This document shows, in pieces, positions 45,284 to 54,487 of a stretch of DNA of 64,000 nt. Numbering within the stretch: position 1 is the stretch's first letter; each line of letters begins with the position of its first letter. The notes beneath the pieces are model-generated. The model was not told the origin of the DNA. It did no database searches and saw nothing but the letters and a program-made list of their open reading frames with translations. The translations under genes were made by a program, and so were the position numbers. The stretch is from contig NZ_LT985980.1 in assembly GCF_900291985.1 (NCBI RefSeq), forward strand, positions 3,494,001-3,558,000, read 5' to 3'. Source of the stretch: Lysinibacillus timonensis. Lineage in GTDB: Bacteria; Bacillota; Bacilli; Bacillales_A; Planococcaceae.

Positions 45284-46447
45284 ATGAGAATTAATCACAA
45301 TATTGCCGCATTAAACACAAACCGTCAACTTGGTATTGCAAACAATAACCAAGCGAAATCTATGGAAAAATTATCTTCAGGTTTACGTATCAACCGTGCA
45401 GGAGATGACGCTGCAGGTTTAGCAATCTCTGAAAAAATGCGTGCACAAGTACGTGGTTTAGACCAAGCTTCATCAAACGCACAAGATGGTATCTCTTTAA
45501 TTCAAACAGCTGAAGGTGCATTAAATGAAACACACTCAATTCTTCAACGTATGCGTGAATTAGCTGTTCAAGCTTCAAACGATACTAACACAGATACTGA
45601 CCGTAAAGAATTACAAAAAGAAATTACACAATTAACTGAGGAAATCGATCGTATTGCAAATACAACAGAATTTAATACTAAAAAGTTATTAAATGGTGAT
45701 TTAAGTGGTGTAAATTCAAGTGCTGCAACTAAAAATCTTGATTCAGTAAGCAGTGACATCTTTGCATCAGCTGATTTTGCAACTACATCTACTGCAACTG
45801 TTGATAACACATATAATTTTGAGATTTCGTCTGCATCAGGTACTACTTATACAATTTCATGGGCTGATTCTAATGGTGCAACTGGTACTACAAAAGTTGC
45901 TGCAACAGCTACAAGTTTCATTGTTGGTTCTGCCACTGCAGGTGCAAAAATCGAACTTAAAGCTGCATTAGGCACTGGTGCTTCAACAATGACGAATAAT
46001 ATTGGTGAAGAAGGAACAGTTACAACACGTAAGGCTAAAACTGATCTTACTGATGAATCATTAACATATCAAATTGGTGCCAACTCATCTCAAACAATGC
46101 GTGTCTCAATCGAAAATATGGATTCAGCTTCATTAAATGTAAATAAAATTGATGTAACTTCTTCTCAAAAAGCGGAAGCATCTATTACTGCAATTAATAA
46201 TGCTATTGAATCAGTATCTAGTCAACGTTCAAAACTAGGTGCATTCCAAAATCGTTTAGAGCATACAATAAATAATTTAGGTACGTCTTCTGAGAACCTA
46301 ACTGCTGCAGAATCTCGTATCCGTGATGTTGATATGGCGAAAGAAATGATGAATCAAACTAAAGAATCAATTCTTGCTCAAGCTTCTCAAGCAATGCTTG
46401 CACAAGCTAACCAAAAACCACAAGCAGTTCTTCAATTACTACAATAA
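45284..46447 (+). CDS. hag: Flagellin Hag
   Basis: 387-aa major filament protein. Conserved D0/D1 N-terminus (MRINHNIAALNTNRQLGIAN, SSGLRINRAGDDAAGLAISE) to about residue 140, then a short Ser/Thr/Ala-rich variable region (about 145-285) rich in candidate O-glycosylation sites, and the conserved C-terminus (SESRIRD-like AAESRIRDVDMAKEMMNQTK, ending QAVLQLLQ). ATG 45284 follows ggaggaa; an in-frame TTG at 45215 exists but is badly spaced. Driven by sigma-D and predicted to be repressed by CsrA and relieved by FliW. The glycosylation genes directly downstream suggest it is glycosylated (inference). Confidence 0.96.
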   Translation: MRINHNIAALNTNRQLGIANNNQAKSMEKLSSGLRINRAGDDAAGLAISEKMRAQVRGLDQASSNAQDGISLIQTAEGALNETHSILQRMRELAVQASNDTNTDTDRKELQKEITQLTEEIDRIANTTEFNTKKLLNGDLSGVNSSAATKNLDSVSSDIFASADFATTSTATVDNTYNFEISSASGTTYTISWADSNGATGTTKVAATATSFIVGSATAGAKIELKAALGTGASTMTNNIGEEGTVTTRKAKTDLTDESLTYQIGANSSQTMRVSIENMDSASLNVNKIDVTSSQKAEASITAINNAIESVSSQRSKLGAFQNRLEHTINNLGTSSENLTAAESRIRDVDMAKEMMNQTKESILAQASQAMLAQANQKPQAVLQLLQ

Positions 46448-46457
46448 TAATAAAATG

Positions 46458-46488
46458 AAGCTGGCTAATTTTATTAGTCAGCTTTTTT
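46458..46488 (+). terminator. Intrinsic terminator after hag
   Basis: AAGCTGGCTAA and TTAGTCAGCTT (one G-U) around tttta, followed by T6. Some read-through into the overlapping gene set beginning 46504 is likely, because no separate promoter is evident in the 16 bp between. Confidence 0.9.
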
Positions 46489-46503
46489 AAAAGGAAGATT
46501 ACC

Positions 46504-46833
46504 ATGGATAGAAATTTATTTGAATTAAAGATTTCATTAAAAGAATTAATACAAAATTTAGTCTCACGTATAGACTCAGTCTGTGAAACTTTAGGCGAAA
46601 AGGAAGTTGAACGTCTACAATTTTGGCTAGAAGATTTATCAATGTTAACAGAAGCAACTTTGATTTTATCTGAAAGTAAGATAATAGAATTTGATATGGA
46701 AATATTTAACGAAAAAATAGAATTGCTATTAGACAAGGTAGAGGAGAAGGATTATTTATTTATAGTAGATATATTAAAATTTGAGATTAAACCACTGCTA
46801 ACTTATTGGGATGGGGGTTTAACTAATGACTAA
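46504..46833 (+). CDS. 109-aa helical protein of unknown function, coupled to the glycosyltransferase
   Basis: I do not recognise this protein. It is acidic, predicted all-helical and Leu/Ile/Glu-rich (FELKISLKELIQNLVSRID, VERLQFWLEDLSMLTEATLI, KIELLLDKVEEKDYLFIVDI), with no signal peptide or membrane segment. Size and helix pattern are like a small chaperone or adaptor (FliS or FliT class), but no family motif is visible. aaggaag precedes ATG 46504, and its last 8 bp overlap the glycosyltransferase start, so the two are translationally coupled. The position between flagellin and its presumed glycosyltransferase suggests a role in presenting flagellin to the enzyme (inference). Confidence 0.75.
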   Translation: MDRNLFELKISLKELIQNLVSRIDSVCETLGEKEVERLQFWLEDLSMLTEATLILSESKIIEFDMEIFNEKIELLLDKVEEKDYLFIVDILKFEIKPLLTYWDGGLTND

Positions 46834-49800
46834 AAGACTAAGTATTTGTATGATTGTAAAAGATGAAGAGAAAAATCTACGCAGATGTCTAGACAGCTTA
46901 AAACCATTATTAGAAACAGATTTTGTAGAGTTAATTGTTGTTGATACAGGATCTAAAGATAAAACTGTGGAAATAGCAAAAGAGTATACAAATCGAATTT
47001 ATTACCATCAATGGAATAATAACTTTTCAGATATGAGAAATATATCGATATCATATGCTAAAGGTAATTGGATATTGATTCTAGATGCTGACGAAAAGAT
47101 AAGTAATATTAATAACTTGATCTTGCTGTTGGAACAAAAGAATCTAAATCAATATAATACCGTTCAGTTTCAAATCAACAATATTCTCTCAATGAATGAA
47201 GATATTATTAATACAACTACTTCGGAAAGAATGTTTAAAAATGATGGTGACTTTTGTTACTTTGGTTCAGTGCATAACCAACCAAATCTAAAAAGGCCAA
47301 TTTTACGAAGTGATATACATATAATACATTATGGATATATAAATGATGATAAAGATTTGATGGAAAAAAAGTTTCAAAGAACTGCAACCCTACTAAAAGA
47401 AGAGCTTAAAGAAGATCCAAAAAATATTTATTATAGATTTCAGCTATCACGATCATTTTTAATGCACGGTGATACTTATGAAGCTTATGAGGAAATAAAG
47501 CATGCATATAATCTAGTAAAGTTAGAACAAGCTAATAAATTAAAGATGTACTATTACGTATATGTCGAACTTGCGAGAGTTAGTTTTATAATTAAAAGAT
47601 ATCAAGAAACAGTGAAAATTTGTAAAGAAGCGCTCATGATAAAGCCAAACTATATTGATTTTTATTATTATCTTGGGTATGCGCATTTTAATCTGAAAGA
47701 GTATGATGAAGGAATTATAGCATTAAAAAAATATTTCAGTCTTATTCAAAATTATCAAGATAGTTTAGATGAAATTACATCTGTTGAACTTTACACTGTA
47801 AATACACGTTCAAAAAATTTGACAGCATTAAGATTATCACAACATTTGTATAATGAGGGATTCTATTCTGAATCATTAACCTATGCTAAAATAATCGACG
47901 ATAAAGATTTACAAAACGAACTTTTTATTAAAAATCTATTAAAACAAAAAGAGTTTGAAAAAGTAGTAAAATTATACAATGAAGTTATAGACAATAATAA
48001 GTTTTACTTTATTAATAAAGTTGAAGAAGAGAAAAAGTCTTTAGGGGAAGAAGATAAAAAATTATTAGAAGTGAAGTTTTCTGAGATACAAGATAGTTAT
48101 GGAAAGTTAAATCTTATACGTGCTACTAAAGAAAACCGAAAAAAGTTAATTCTCGATTTCATGAATACTGAGGATGTAATGGAATTTTCAGAACAAATTA
48201 TTTTGGAATATATTAATTACTTGATTGAAAGTAGTTATTTAAATAGATTTTTCAAAAAAATTGATAGCTTGACAATTAAGAAAATAGTTAAAGTGTTGAT
48301 TGATAAAGAAGATAAAATGGACTATTTTATGAATATTTTACATAATGATTTTAGATTTAATGATTACCAAAATAATAGAATATATCTTGCGATTGCCAAT
48401 GTTATTATGTTATCAAAAATTGAAAACAGAGAAAGTACAAGTGAACATATTGGTAAAATTTTCCTAGAGTATATTAATAGAGGAATTAACTATATTAAAT
48501 ACGTATATAACATAAATCATATTCGAATAAATTATAATACAATTATTAATAAAGAGGAAAAGTTCCTAGTCTTGATGTATTTGGCATATGAGTATGCCGA
48601 TAAAGGAGATTACAGATTATTTTTTAAATATGTAAATGAAGCTACTAATAATTATCCATACTTATCAAAGCTGATTCCAGAAGTTTTAAAAAAAGTTTAT
48701 ATAAAGAAAGCACAAAATTTTGTAGATAGTGGTGAATTTCTTCAAGCAGTTGAAACCTACGAGGATATCATTAATATAAATGTATCTGGTAAAGAAGAAT
48801 GTATATCTACAATAAAATATCTAGAAAAAAAATATAGGGCTCAGATATTAGAACAGTTATCTAATGCAAGTGTAAATAAAAAAATTAAAGGTAATTATTT
48901 ATTTGAAAATGTTCATTTAATGATAGATAGTCCATATAGTGAAAATTTTATTAGGTTTGTTAATAAACATTACAATAATAGTCACCATAAATTTATATTA
49001 GTTACAAATGACGGTAAATGTAAATTTATAAAGAAAAATGATAAAAACCTGCAGTTATTTTCCTTTAAAGATAAAAATACTATAATTGAAATACTAAAAA
49101 ATAGTAATAAAATCTTCGTTCATTTTTTACTCGACTATTTTTGTGAATTAATTTCACTTCCGGAAATAGAGGGGGATATATATTGGTCAATATGGGGTAG
49201 TGATTTATATAGCACTATTGATTATCAACTCTATGGTACAAATACGAATGAATTTTTGCTTTCAAACAGTATTCCACATATTTCAGAAAGCGTCTCTTTC
49301 TCTGTGATTAGAAGAAGAGCAATTAGAAAGTTGAATGTTATATTAACAAATCTTCCATATGAATTTGATTTGGTTAATAAAAATTTTTTAACTGTAGCTC
49401 GTCATGAAAGGTTTATTTACCCTACTTTGATTAGCAATTTATATAAAAATGATCAATATAAAGAGAAAAGTTGTAAAAAAAATAAAGATCATTACACATT
49501 TTTAATTGGAAATTCTGGAGATCCATCTAATAATCATTTTGAAGTATTTAATTTATTGAAAAAGTTCTCACATCATTCTAAGTTTAAGTTGATAGTACCA
49601 TTATCATATGGGGAACCGAAATATATAGAAAAGTTAATTGAAAAAGGTAAAGAAATGTTTGGAGATAATTTTATTCCACTTACAGATTTTTTACCTGAAC
49701 AGAGTTATATTGAGGTTTTGAATGAGGTAGATGTGGCTATTATGAATCATTATAGACAACAAGCTTTAGGTAATATAATTGTTTTACTAAGTTTAGGAAA

Positions 49801-50008
49801 GAAGATTTATTTAAACGATAAGTCTCCTGTTTTCCAAATGTTAAATGAAAGGGATTTTAACATATTTGAAATAAATAAATTGGAAAATATTCAATTTAAT
49901 GATTTAGTAAAATATAATTTTGATTACAAGCATAATAGAGAAAAAATAATTAAAGAACATATAGATTCAAATATAATTAAATTTAATTTAGAAATATTAT
50001 TTAAGTGA
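46826..50008 (+). CDS. Fused glycosyltransferase: GT2, TPR-like middle, WecF-like (GT56) C-terminus
   Basis: 1060-aa cytosolic protein, the likely flagellin glycosyltransferase. Residues 1-110 form a GT2 catalytic domain (LSICMIVKDEEKNLRRCLDS, VVDTGSKDKTVEIA, ILDADEKI as the metal-binding DxD). About 190-340 and 560-690 are helical repeats of TPR type (KICKEALMIKPNYIDFYYYL). From about 715 to the end it resembles WecF, the Fuc4NAc transferase of enterobacterial common antigen: YWSIWGSDLY, LIGNSGDPSNNHFEVFNLLK near 895, and AIMNHYRQQALGNIIVLLSL near 973. The downstream genes make a Fuc4N-type donor, which supports that reading. The gene is visibly more AT-rich than the flagellar genes around it, suggesting transfer. 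Specificities and flagellin as acceptor are inferred. Confidence 0.85.
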   Translation: MTKRLSICMIVKDEEKNLRRCLDSLKPLLETDFVELIVVDTGSKDKTVEIAKEYTNRIYYHQWNNNFSDMRNISISYAKGNWILILDADEKISNINNLILLLEQKNLNQYNTVQFQINNILSMNEDIINTTTSERMFKNDGDFCYFGSVHNQPNLKRPILRSDIHIIHYGYINDDKDLMEKKFQRTATLLKEELKEDPKNIYYRFQLSRSFLMHGDTYEAYEEIKHAYNLVKLEQANKLKMYYYVYVELARVSFIIKRYQETVKICKEALMIKPNYIDFYYYLGYAHFNLKEYDEGIIALKKYFSLIQNYQDSLDEITSVELYTVNTRSKNLTALRLSQHLYNEGFYSESLTYAKIIDDKDLQNELFIKNLLKQKEFEKVVKLYNEVIDNNKFYFINKVEEEKKSLGEEDKKLLEVKFSEIQDSYGKLNLIRATKENRKKLILDFMNTEDVMEFSEQIILEYINYLIESSYLNRFFKKIDSLTIKKIVKVLIDKEDKMDYFMNILHNDFRFNDYQNNRIYLAIANVIMLSKIENRESTSEHIGKIFLEYINRGINYIKYVYNINHIRINYNTIINKEEKFLVLMYLAYEYADKGDYRLFFKYVNEATNNYPYLSKLIPEVLKKVYIKKAQNFVDSGEFLQAVETYEDIININVSGKEECISTIKYLEKKYRAQILEQLSNASVNKKIKGNYLFENVHLMIDSPYSENFIRFVNKHYNNSHHKFILVTNDGKCKFIKKNDKNLQLFSFKDKNTIIEILKNSNKIFVHFLLDYFCELISLPEIEGDIYWSIWGSDLYSTIDYQLYGTNTNEFLLSNSIPHISESVSFSVIRRRAIRKLNVILTNLPYEFDLVNKNFLTVARHERFIYPTLISNLYKNDQYKEKSCKKNKDHYTFLIGNSGDPSNNHFEVFNLLKKFSHHSKFKLIVPLSYGEPKYIEKLIEKGKEMFGDNFIPLTDFLPEQSYIEVLNEVDVAIMNHYRQQALGNIIVLLSLGKKIYLNDKSPVFQMLNERDFNIFEINKLENIQFNDLVKYNFDYKHNREKIIKEHIDSNIIKFNLEILFK

Positions 50009-50113
50009 TATAACCATTTTGTTTTAATCTAGATTGGTTTTAGAAATAAGGGTTGGAATTCAATGCTTTAATAGAATAAAATAACTTTTTTGATTATGAA
50101 AGAAGATGATATA

Positions 50114-50995
50114 TTGAAGGGAATACTATTAGCAGGTGGTACAGGCTCCAGACTTTTTCCGTTAACAAAATCTATTTCAAAACAACTTTTACCTGTTTAT
50201 GATAAACCGATGATATATTATCCTTTATCTGTTCTTATGCTTGCTGGAATTAGGGAAATTTGTGTTATTACTACTGAACATGATTATCCTTTATACGTTA
50301 GATTACTTGGAAACGGCTCTCAGTTTGGAATTACTTTGAATTATAAATTACAGAATAATCCTAATGGAATAGCTGAAGCCTTTATTTTAGCGGAAGAGTT
50401 TATAGGAAATGATTCGGTTTGTTTAATTCTAGGAGATAATATTTTTTACGGGCAAGGATTTACACCAGTTTTAAGAAAAGTGGCAGCAATAGACGAAGGT
50501 GCTGTTGTTTTTGGTTATGCTGTAAAAGACCCTGAACGATTTGGAGTTGTAGAATTTGATAAGTATAAAAGAGCAATTTCAATTGAAGAAAAACCTCCAA
50601 AACCAAAATCAAATTATGCTGTGACAGGTCTTTATTTTTATGATAATTCCGTTGTTGACTTCGCAAAATCGCTTAAACCTTCCGCACGCGGAGAACTTGA
50701 AATCACTGATATTAATAAAATATATCTTCTAAAACATCAGTTAAATGTTGAGTTACTTGGTCGAGGTTTTACATGGTTAGATACAGGAACTTTTAGTAGC
50801 TTATTAGAAGCAGGGCAATTTGTTGAAACAATTGAAAAAAGACAAGGGTTAAAAATAGCCTGTTTGGAAGAAATTGCTTATAATCAAAAATGGATTACTA
50901 CTGAACAGTTACAGAAAATTGCTAATTTATATAAAAATAATAGTTATGGTGATTATTTACTAAAACTAGTAGGTGAAAGTTATGATAAAATTTAA
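50114..50995 (+). CDS. rfbA: Glucose-1-phosphate thymidylyltransferase RmlA
   Basis: 293-aa nucleotidyltransferase making dTDP-glucose from glucose-1-phosphate and dTTP. N-terminal [20 protein letters not shown], then [53 protein letters not shown] and [18 protein letters not shown] are RmlA hallmarks. TTG 50114 gives the usual MKGILLAGG start; ATG 50096 is the alternative. It overlaps the next gene by 14 bp. First step of the dTDP-sugar pathway in this operon. Confidence 0.95.
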   Translation: MKGILLAGGTGSRLFPLTKSISKQLLPVYDKPMIYYPLSVLMLAGIREICVITTEHDYPLYVRLLGNGSQFGITLNYKLQNNPNGIAEAFILAEEFIGNDSVCLILGDNIFYGQGFTPVLRKVAAIDEGAVVFGYAVKDPERFGVVEFDKYKRAISIEEKPPKPKSNYAVTGLYFYDNSVVDFAKSLKPSARGELEITDINKIYLLKHQLNVELLGRGFTWLDTGTFSSLLEAGQFVETIEKRQGLKIACLEEIAYNQKWITTEQLQKIANLYKNNSYGDYLLKLVGESYDKI

Positions 50996-52112
50996 TATTC
51001 CTCCAGTAACAGGAAAAGAATTGGAATATATTACGGATGTAATTGAATCCAGACATTTAGCTGGAGATGGGAAATATACAAAACTATGTAATGAATGGTT
51101 AGAAAAAACAACTGGAACTAAAAAAGCATTATTAACTACAAGTTGTACACATGCACTAGAAATAGCAGCACTATTATTAGATGTGCAACCTGGTGATGAA
51201 ATTATTATGCCATCATATACTTTTGTTTCCACTGCAAACGCTTTTGTACTAAGAGGTGCAAAGATTGTTTTTGTTGATATTCGTCCAGATACTATGAATA
51301 TTGATGAAACAAAAATTGAAGCTGCTATAACTGAGAGAACAAAAGTCATTGTCCCGATTCACTATGCTGGTGTTGGTTGTGAAATGGATACAATTATGGA
51401 AATTGCCAACCGCCATAATTTATTTGTTGTTGAAGATGCTGCTCAAGGATTAATGTCTGAATATAAAGGGAAAATGCTTGGTACTATAGGTCATTTAGGT
51501 ACTTATAGTTTCCATGCATCGAAAAATTTCATTTCTGGTGAGGGTGGAGCATTACTAATTAACAGTGAAAAATTTATAGAACGGGCTGAAATTATTCGCG
51601 AAAAGGGGACAAATCGCTCACAATTTTATCGTGGAGAAGTTGATAAGTATACTTGGAAAGACATTGGTTCTTCGTACTTACCTAGCGAATTAAATGCTGC
51701 TTACTTATATTCTCAATTTGAAAGTATAGATAAAATTAGTAAAGATAGGTTAAATACATGGAATTACTACTATAAACGTTTGGAAGAGTTAACAAGTGAA
51801 GGAATAAACCTACCATTCGTCCCAGAATATTGTATTCAGAATAGTCACATTTTTTATATCAAAACAGAAAATATTAGAGTTCGTTCTCAATTATTAAAAT
51901 TTCTTAAGGGGAAGGGAATAGAAGGAACATTTCATTTTATTCCGTTGCACACATCTCCGGCAGGAAAAAAATATGGTAGATTTAATGGGAGTGATGAATT
52001 TACCACGCAAGAATCTGAAAGACTATTAAGATTACCAATATACTATTCTATGAAAAGAAGCGATCAAGATTATATAATTGATAGTTTAAAAAAGGGCATA
52101 AAAGAATTATGA
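50982..52112 (+). CDS. rffA: dTDP-4-amino-4,6-dideoxygalactose transaminase (WecE/RffA)
   Basis: 376-aa PLP aminotransferase converting dTDP-4-keto-6-deoxyglucose to dTDP-4-amino-4,6-dideoxygalactose (Fuc4N) with glutamate. Long stretches match E. coli WecE as I know it: [68 protein letters not shown]. The PLP lysine is K181 in [12 protein letters not shown], the number reported for E. coli. This strong match argues for Fuc4N rather than the epimeric Qui4N. ATG 50982 follows aggtg; an in-frame GTG at 50973 lies inside the RBS. Its TGA overlaps the next ATG. Confidence 0.93.
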   Translation: MIKFNIPPVTGKELEYITDVIESRHLAGDGKYTKLCNEWLEKTTGTKKALLTTSCTHALEIAALLLDVQPGDEIIMPSYTFVSTANAFVLRGAKIVFVDIRPDTMNIDETKIEAAITERTKVIVPIHYAGVGCEMDTIMEIANRHNLFVVEDAAQGLMSEYKGKMLGTIGHLGTYSFHASKNFISGEGGALLINSEKFIERAEIIREKGTNRSQFYRGEVDKYTWKDIGSSYLPSELNAAYLYSQFESIDKISKDRLNTWNYYYKRLEELTSEGINLPFVPEYCIQNSHIFYIKTENIRVRSQLLKFLKGKGIEGTFHFIPLHTSPAGKKYGRFNGSDEFTTQESERLLRLPIYYSMKRSDQDYIIDSLKKGIKEL

Positions 52113-52978
52113 GAAAAAAAGTTGCTCTATACTTAATGACAGAAAAGGGACGCTATAGTTTAAAAAAAATATTAGAAAAGTCTTATCATGTTGATTATGT
52201 AGTTTATAGTGATTATATTAATAATGATGAAAGTAAATCAGAAGAAATAAAAAAGTTAAGTGAATTATATAACATTACTTGTTTTGAAAGAAAAAATGCA
52301 CCTAAAATTCAGGAAGAGTATATCATTGCAATTGGGTGGAAATGGATTATTAATTCAGATAAAGTGATAGTATTTCATGACTCGCTTCTTCCAAAGTATA
52401 GGGGGTTTAATCCCCTCCCGACAGCCTTAATTAATGGCGATAAAGAAATTGGAGTAACTGCAATTATTGCAAATGAAAACTATGACAGTGGTGATATTGT
52501 TGCACAAAAAAGTATTGGTATAAATTATCCAATTAAAATTTATGATGCAATTGAAAAAATAAAAGTACTATATGCAGATATGCTTGAAAAAATAATAGAA
52601 TTATTAGGTGAATATAATAGTTTACCTTCATATAAACAAAATAATAATGAAGCTACTTATAGTTTATGGAGAGATGATGAAGATTATAAAATTGACTGGA
52701 CACAAAGTAGTGAATATATAAAAAGAAAAATTGATGCTGTTGGTTATCCATATGATGGAGCTTATACAATTCTTAATAATAAAATATATCGAATTCACGA
52801 TGCCGAAGTTGTTTCTGATTTACCTATCATAAACAGAACACCAGGTAAGATTATTTTTAAAGAGGGAGAACATCCCATAATAGTTTGTGGATCTGGACTA
52901 CTTAAAATTTATAATTTAATAAACGAGGATTCAGAAGATGTGATTTCTAAAATTAAATTTAGAAGTAGATTTAAATAA
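52109..52978 (+). CDS. Sugar N-formyltransferase (formyl-THF dependent)
   Basis: 289-aa protein of the methionyl-tRNA formyltransferase superfamily. The catalytic domain has FHDSLLPKYRGFNPLPTALI (His near residue 90) and ENYDSGDIVAQKSIG (Asp near 130). The C-terminal part, from about 185 (LWRDDEDYKIDWTQSSEYIK), resembles the Fmt/ArnA C-terminal fold. In this operon it most likely formylates the 4-amino group of dTDP-Fuc4N, in place of the acetyltransferase WecD of the enterobacterial pathway. It overlaps wecE by 4 bp (ATGA). VioF and FdtF are precedents for dTDP-sugar N-formylation; formylation of Fuc4N specifically is inferred. Confidence 0.85.
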   Translation: MRKKVALYLMTEKGRYSLKKILEKSYHVDYVVYSDYINNDESKSEEIKKLSELYNITCFERKNAPKIQEEYIIAIGWKWIINSDKVIVFHDSLLPKYRGFNPLPTALINGDKEIGVTAIIANENYDSGDIVAQKSIGINYPIKIYDAIEKIKVLYADMLEKIIELLGEYNSLPSYKQNNNEATYSLWRDDEDYKIDWTQSSEYIKRKIDAVGYPYDGAYTILNNKIYRIHDAEVVSDLPIINRTPGKIIFKEGEHPIIVCGSGLLKIYNLINEDSEDVISKIKFRSRFK

Positions 52979-52998
52979 TTTATTAGGGTGAATTTAGT

Positions 52999-54033
52999 AT
53001 GTCAACTTTTTTAATTACTGGTGGTGCAGGATTCATTGGCTCAAACTACCTTAATTATATAGTTAATAAATATCCTTCATATCAGTATATTAATTTAGAT
53101 TTATTAACTTATGCAGGGAATCTTGAAAATATAAGCGAATTAAAACAATATACAAATTACAATTTTGTTCATGGTAGTATATGTGATAGACAATTAATAG
53201 AGTACTTATTTCAGAAATTCAAAATTGATGGTATAATCCATTTTGCAGCAGAATCACATGTAGATAATTCTATTAAAAATCCTGATGCATTTATTAAAAC
53301 CAATGTAAATGGAACGTTTACTTTATTAGAAGTGGCAAGAAATTTTTGGATGGATGCCCCGAATAAATATAAAAAGGGTTTAGAACATGCACGTTTCCTT
53401 CATATTTCTACAGATGAGGTTTTTGGTAGTCTTGGGGATGAAGGGTTGTTTACAGAAACTACTCCCTATGCCCCAAACAGTCCCTATTCTGCTAGTAAAG
53501 CTGCATCAGACATGCTAGTTCGTAGTTATTATCAAACCTATGGTATGAATGTTGTCACAACTAACTGTTCCAATAATTATGGGCCAATGCAACACGACGA
53601 AAAGTTAATTCCGACAATTATTCGTAAAGCATTAGCCCTTGAGTCTATTCCAATTTATGGATTTGGATTGAACATACGTGACTGGTTATATGTAGAAGAT
53701 CATTGTCATGCGATTGAATTGGTTTATTATAATGGAAAACCAGGAGAAAGCTATTTAATAGGTGGAAACAATGAAAAAACAAATATTGAAATTGTAAATA
53801 CAATATGTATGATTTTAGATGAGAAAATGCAAGATTACCTAAATTCAAAAGGAATAGGTTCTTTTAAAGAATTAATTACATTTGTACAAGATCGTGCTGG
53901 TCATGATTTCCGATATGCAATTGATGCAAGTAAAATACGTAGAGAGCTTGATTGGAAGCCAATTATTTCTTTTGATGAAGGTTTGAGAAGGACTGTATCA
54001 TACTATTTAAATAAATTTACAGGAAACATATAA
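52999..54033 (+). CDS. rfbB: dTDP-glucose 4,6-dehydratase RmlB
   Basis: 344-aa short-chain dehydrogenase/reductase family enzyme making dTDP-4-keto-6-deoxyglucose, the substrate of WecE. NAD-binding ITGGAGFIGSNYLNYIV, catalytic HISTDEVFGSLGDEG, active-site YSASKAASDMLVRSYYQTYG with the YxxxK pair, TTNCSNNYGPMQHDEKLIP and RDWLYVEDHCHAIELV. agggtg precedes ATG 52999. Last gene of the glycosylation set; a strong terminator follows at 54190. Confidence 0.95.
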   Translation: MSTFLITGGAGFIGSNYLNYIVNKYPSYQYINLDLLTYAGNLENISELKQYTNYNFVHGSICDRQLIEYLFQKFKIDGIIHFAAESHVDNSIKNPDAFIKTNVNGTFTLLEVARNFWMDAPNKYKKGLEHARFLHISTDEVFGSLGDEGLFTETTPYAPNSPYSASKAASDMLVRSYYQTYGMNVVTTNCSNNYGPMQHDEKLIPTIIRKALALESIPIYGFGLNIRDWLYVEDHCHAIELVYYNGKPGESYLIGGNNEKTNIEIVNTICMILDEKMQDYLNSKGIGSFKELITFVQDRAGHDFRYAIDASKIRRELDWKPIISFDEGLRRTVSYYLNKFTGNI

Positions 54034-54189
54034 TTTCAATTCCTATATTATTTTGAGTCAACAGAATTTAGGTCGAAGATTTATGTGATAAATCACATAT
54101 TAAGTAATTAGTGAATGAAAATGGCTGTTAGTTAAATAGAGATATTATAGGGTAATATTATCGTTGGAATACTAAGTTATTGTAAAATT

Positions 54190-54225
54190 AAAAGGCATTG
54201 TTGCAAAATGCAACAATGCCTTTTA
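54190..54225 (+). terminator. Intrinsic terminator after rfbB, carrying an intron relic
   Basis: AAAAGGCATTGTTGC and GCAACAATGCCTTTT form a 15-bp perfect stem with loop aaaat. A group IIC-like 5' end follows within 2 nt. The 157 bp between rfbB and this stem hold no gene. Confidence 0.93.
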
Positions 54226-54226
54226 A

Positions 54227-54300
54227 TGTGACCTGGCATGGTTATTAAATTGGTCGTGAAAGCCCTCTACAGACTTGACAGTGTAGACTGTGTTTGTTGG
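54227..54300 (+). mobile_element. Degenerate 5' fragment of a group IIC intron
   Basis: tgtgacctggcatgg, then ttggtcgtgaaag, ctctacagacttgacagt and gttggt, align with the first ~75 nt of the intact intron (tgtgcccggcatgg, ttggtggtgaaag, actacaggcttggcagt). The match fades after that; no RT or domain V is present before the IS21 element at 54375. Its place right after a terminator fits class C targeting. Confidence 0.7.
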
Positions 54301-54487
54301 TTCATTTAGAAAAAGTTATATTTTATTACTATTATGTTGTTCCTTGGTATTGAAGCGAAATTGATGGCGGATGCTGTAAACGCTAAAATAGAATCAACAG
54401 AATTTGCTCATTTGGTTTGAACACTTTTTCACTATTCAACACACTTCTAGTAAACTAGTAGTATTTAGTTTATTGGAGGCTGTACTA

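Noticed and set aside
54058-54070. tcaacagaattt repeated at 54058 and inside the IS21 left end
   Set aside because: A 12-13 bp match in AT-rich DNA, without any target-duplication geometry; judged chance.
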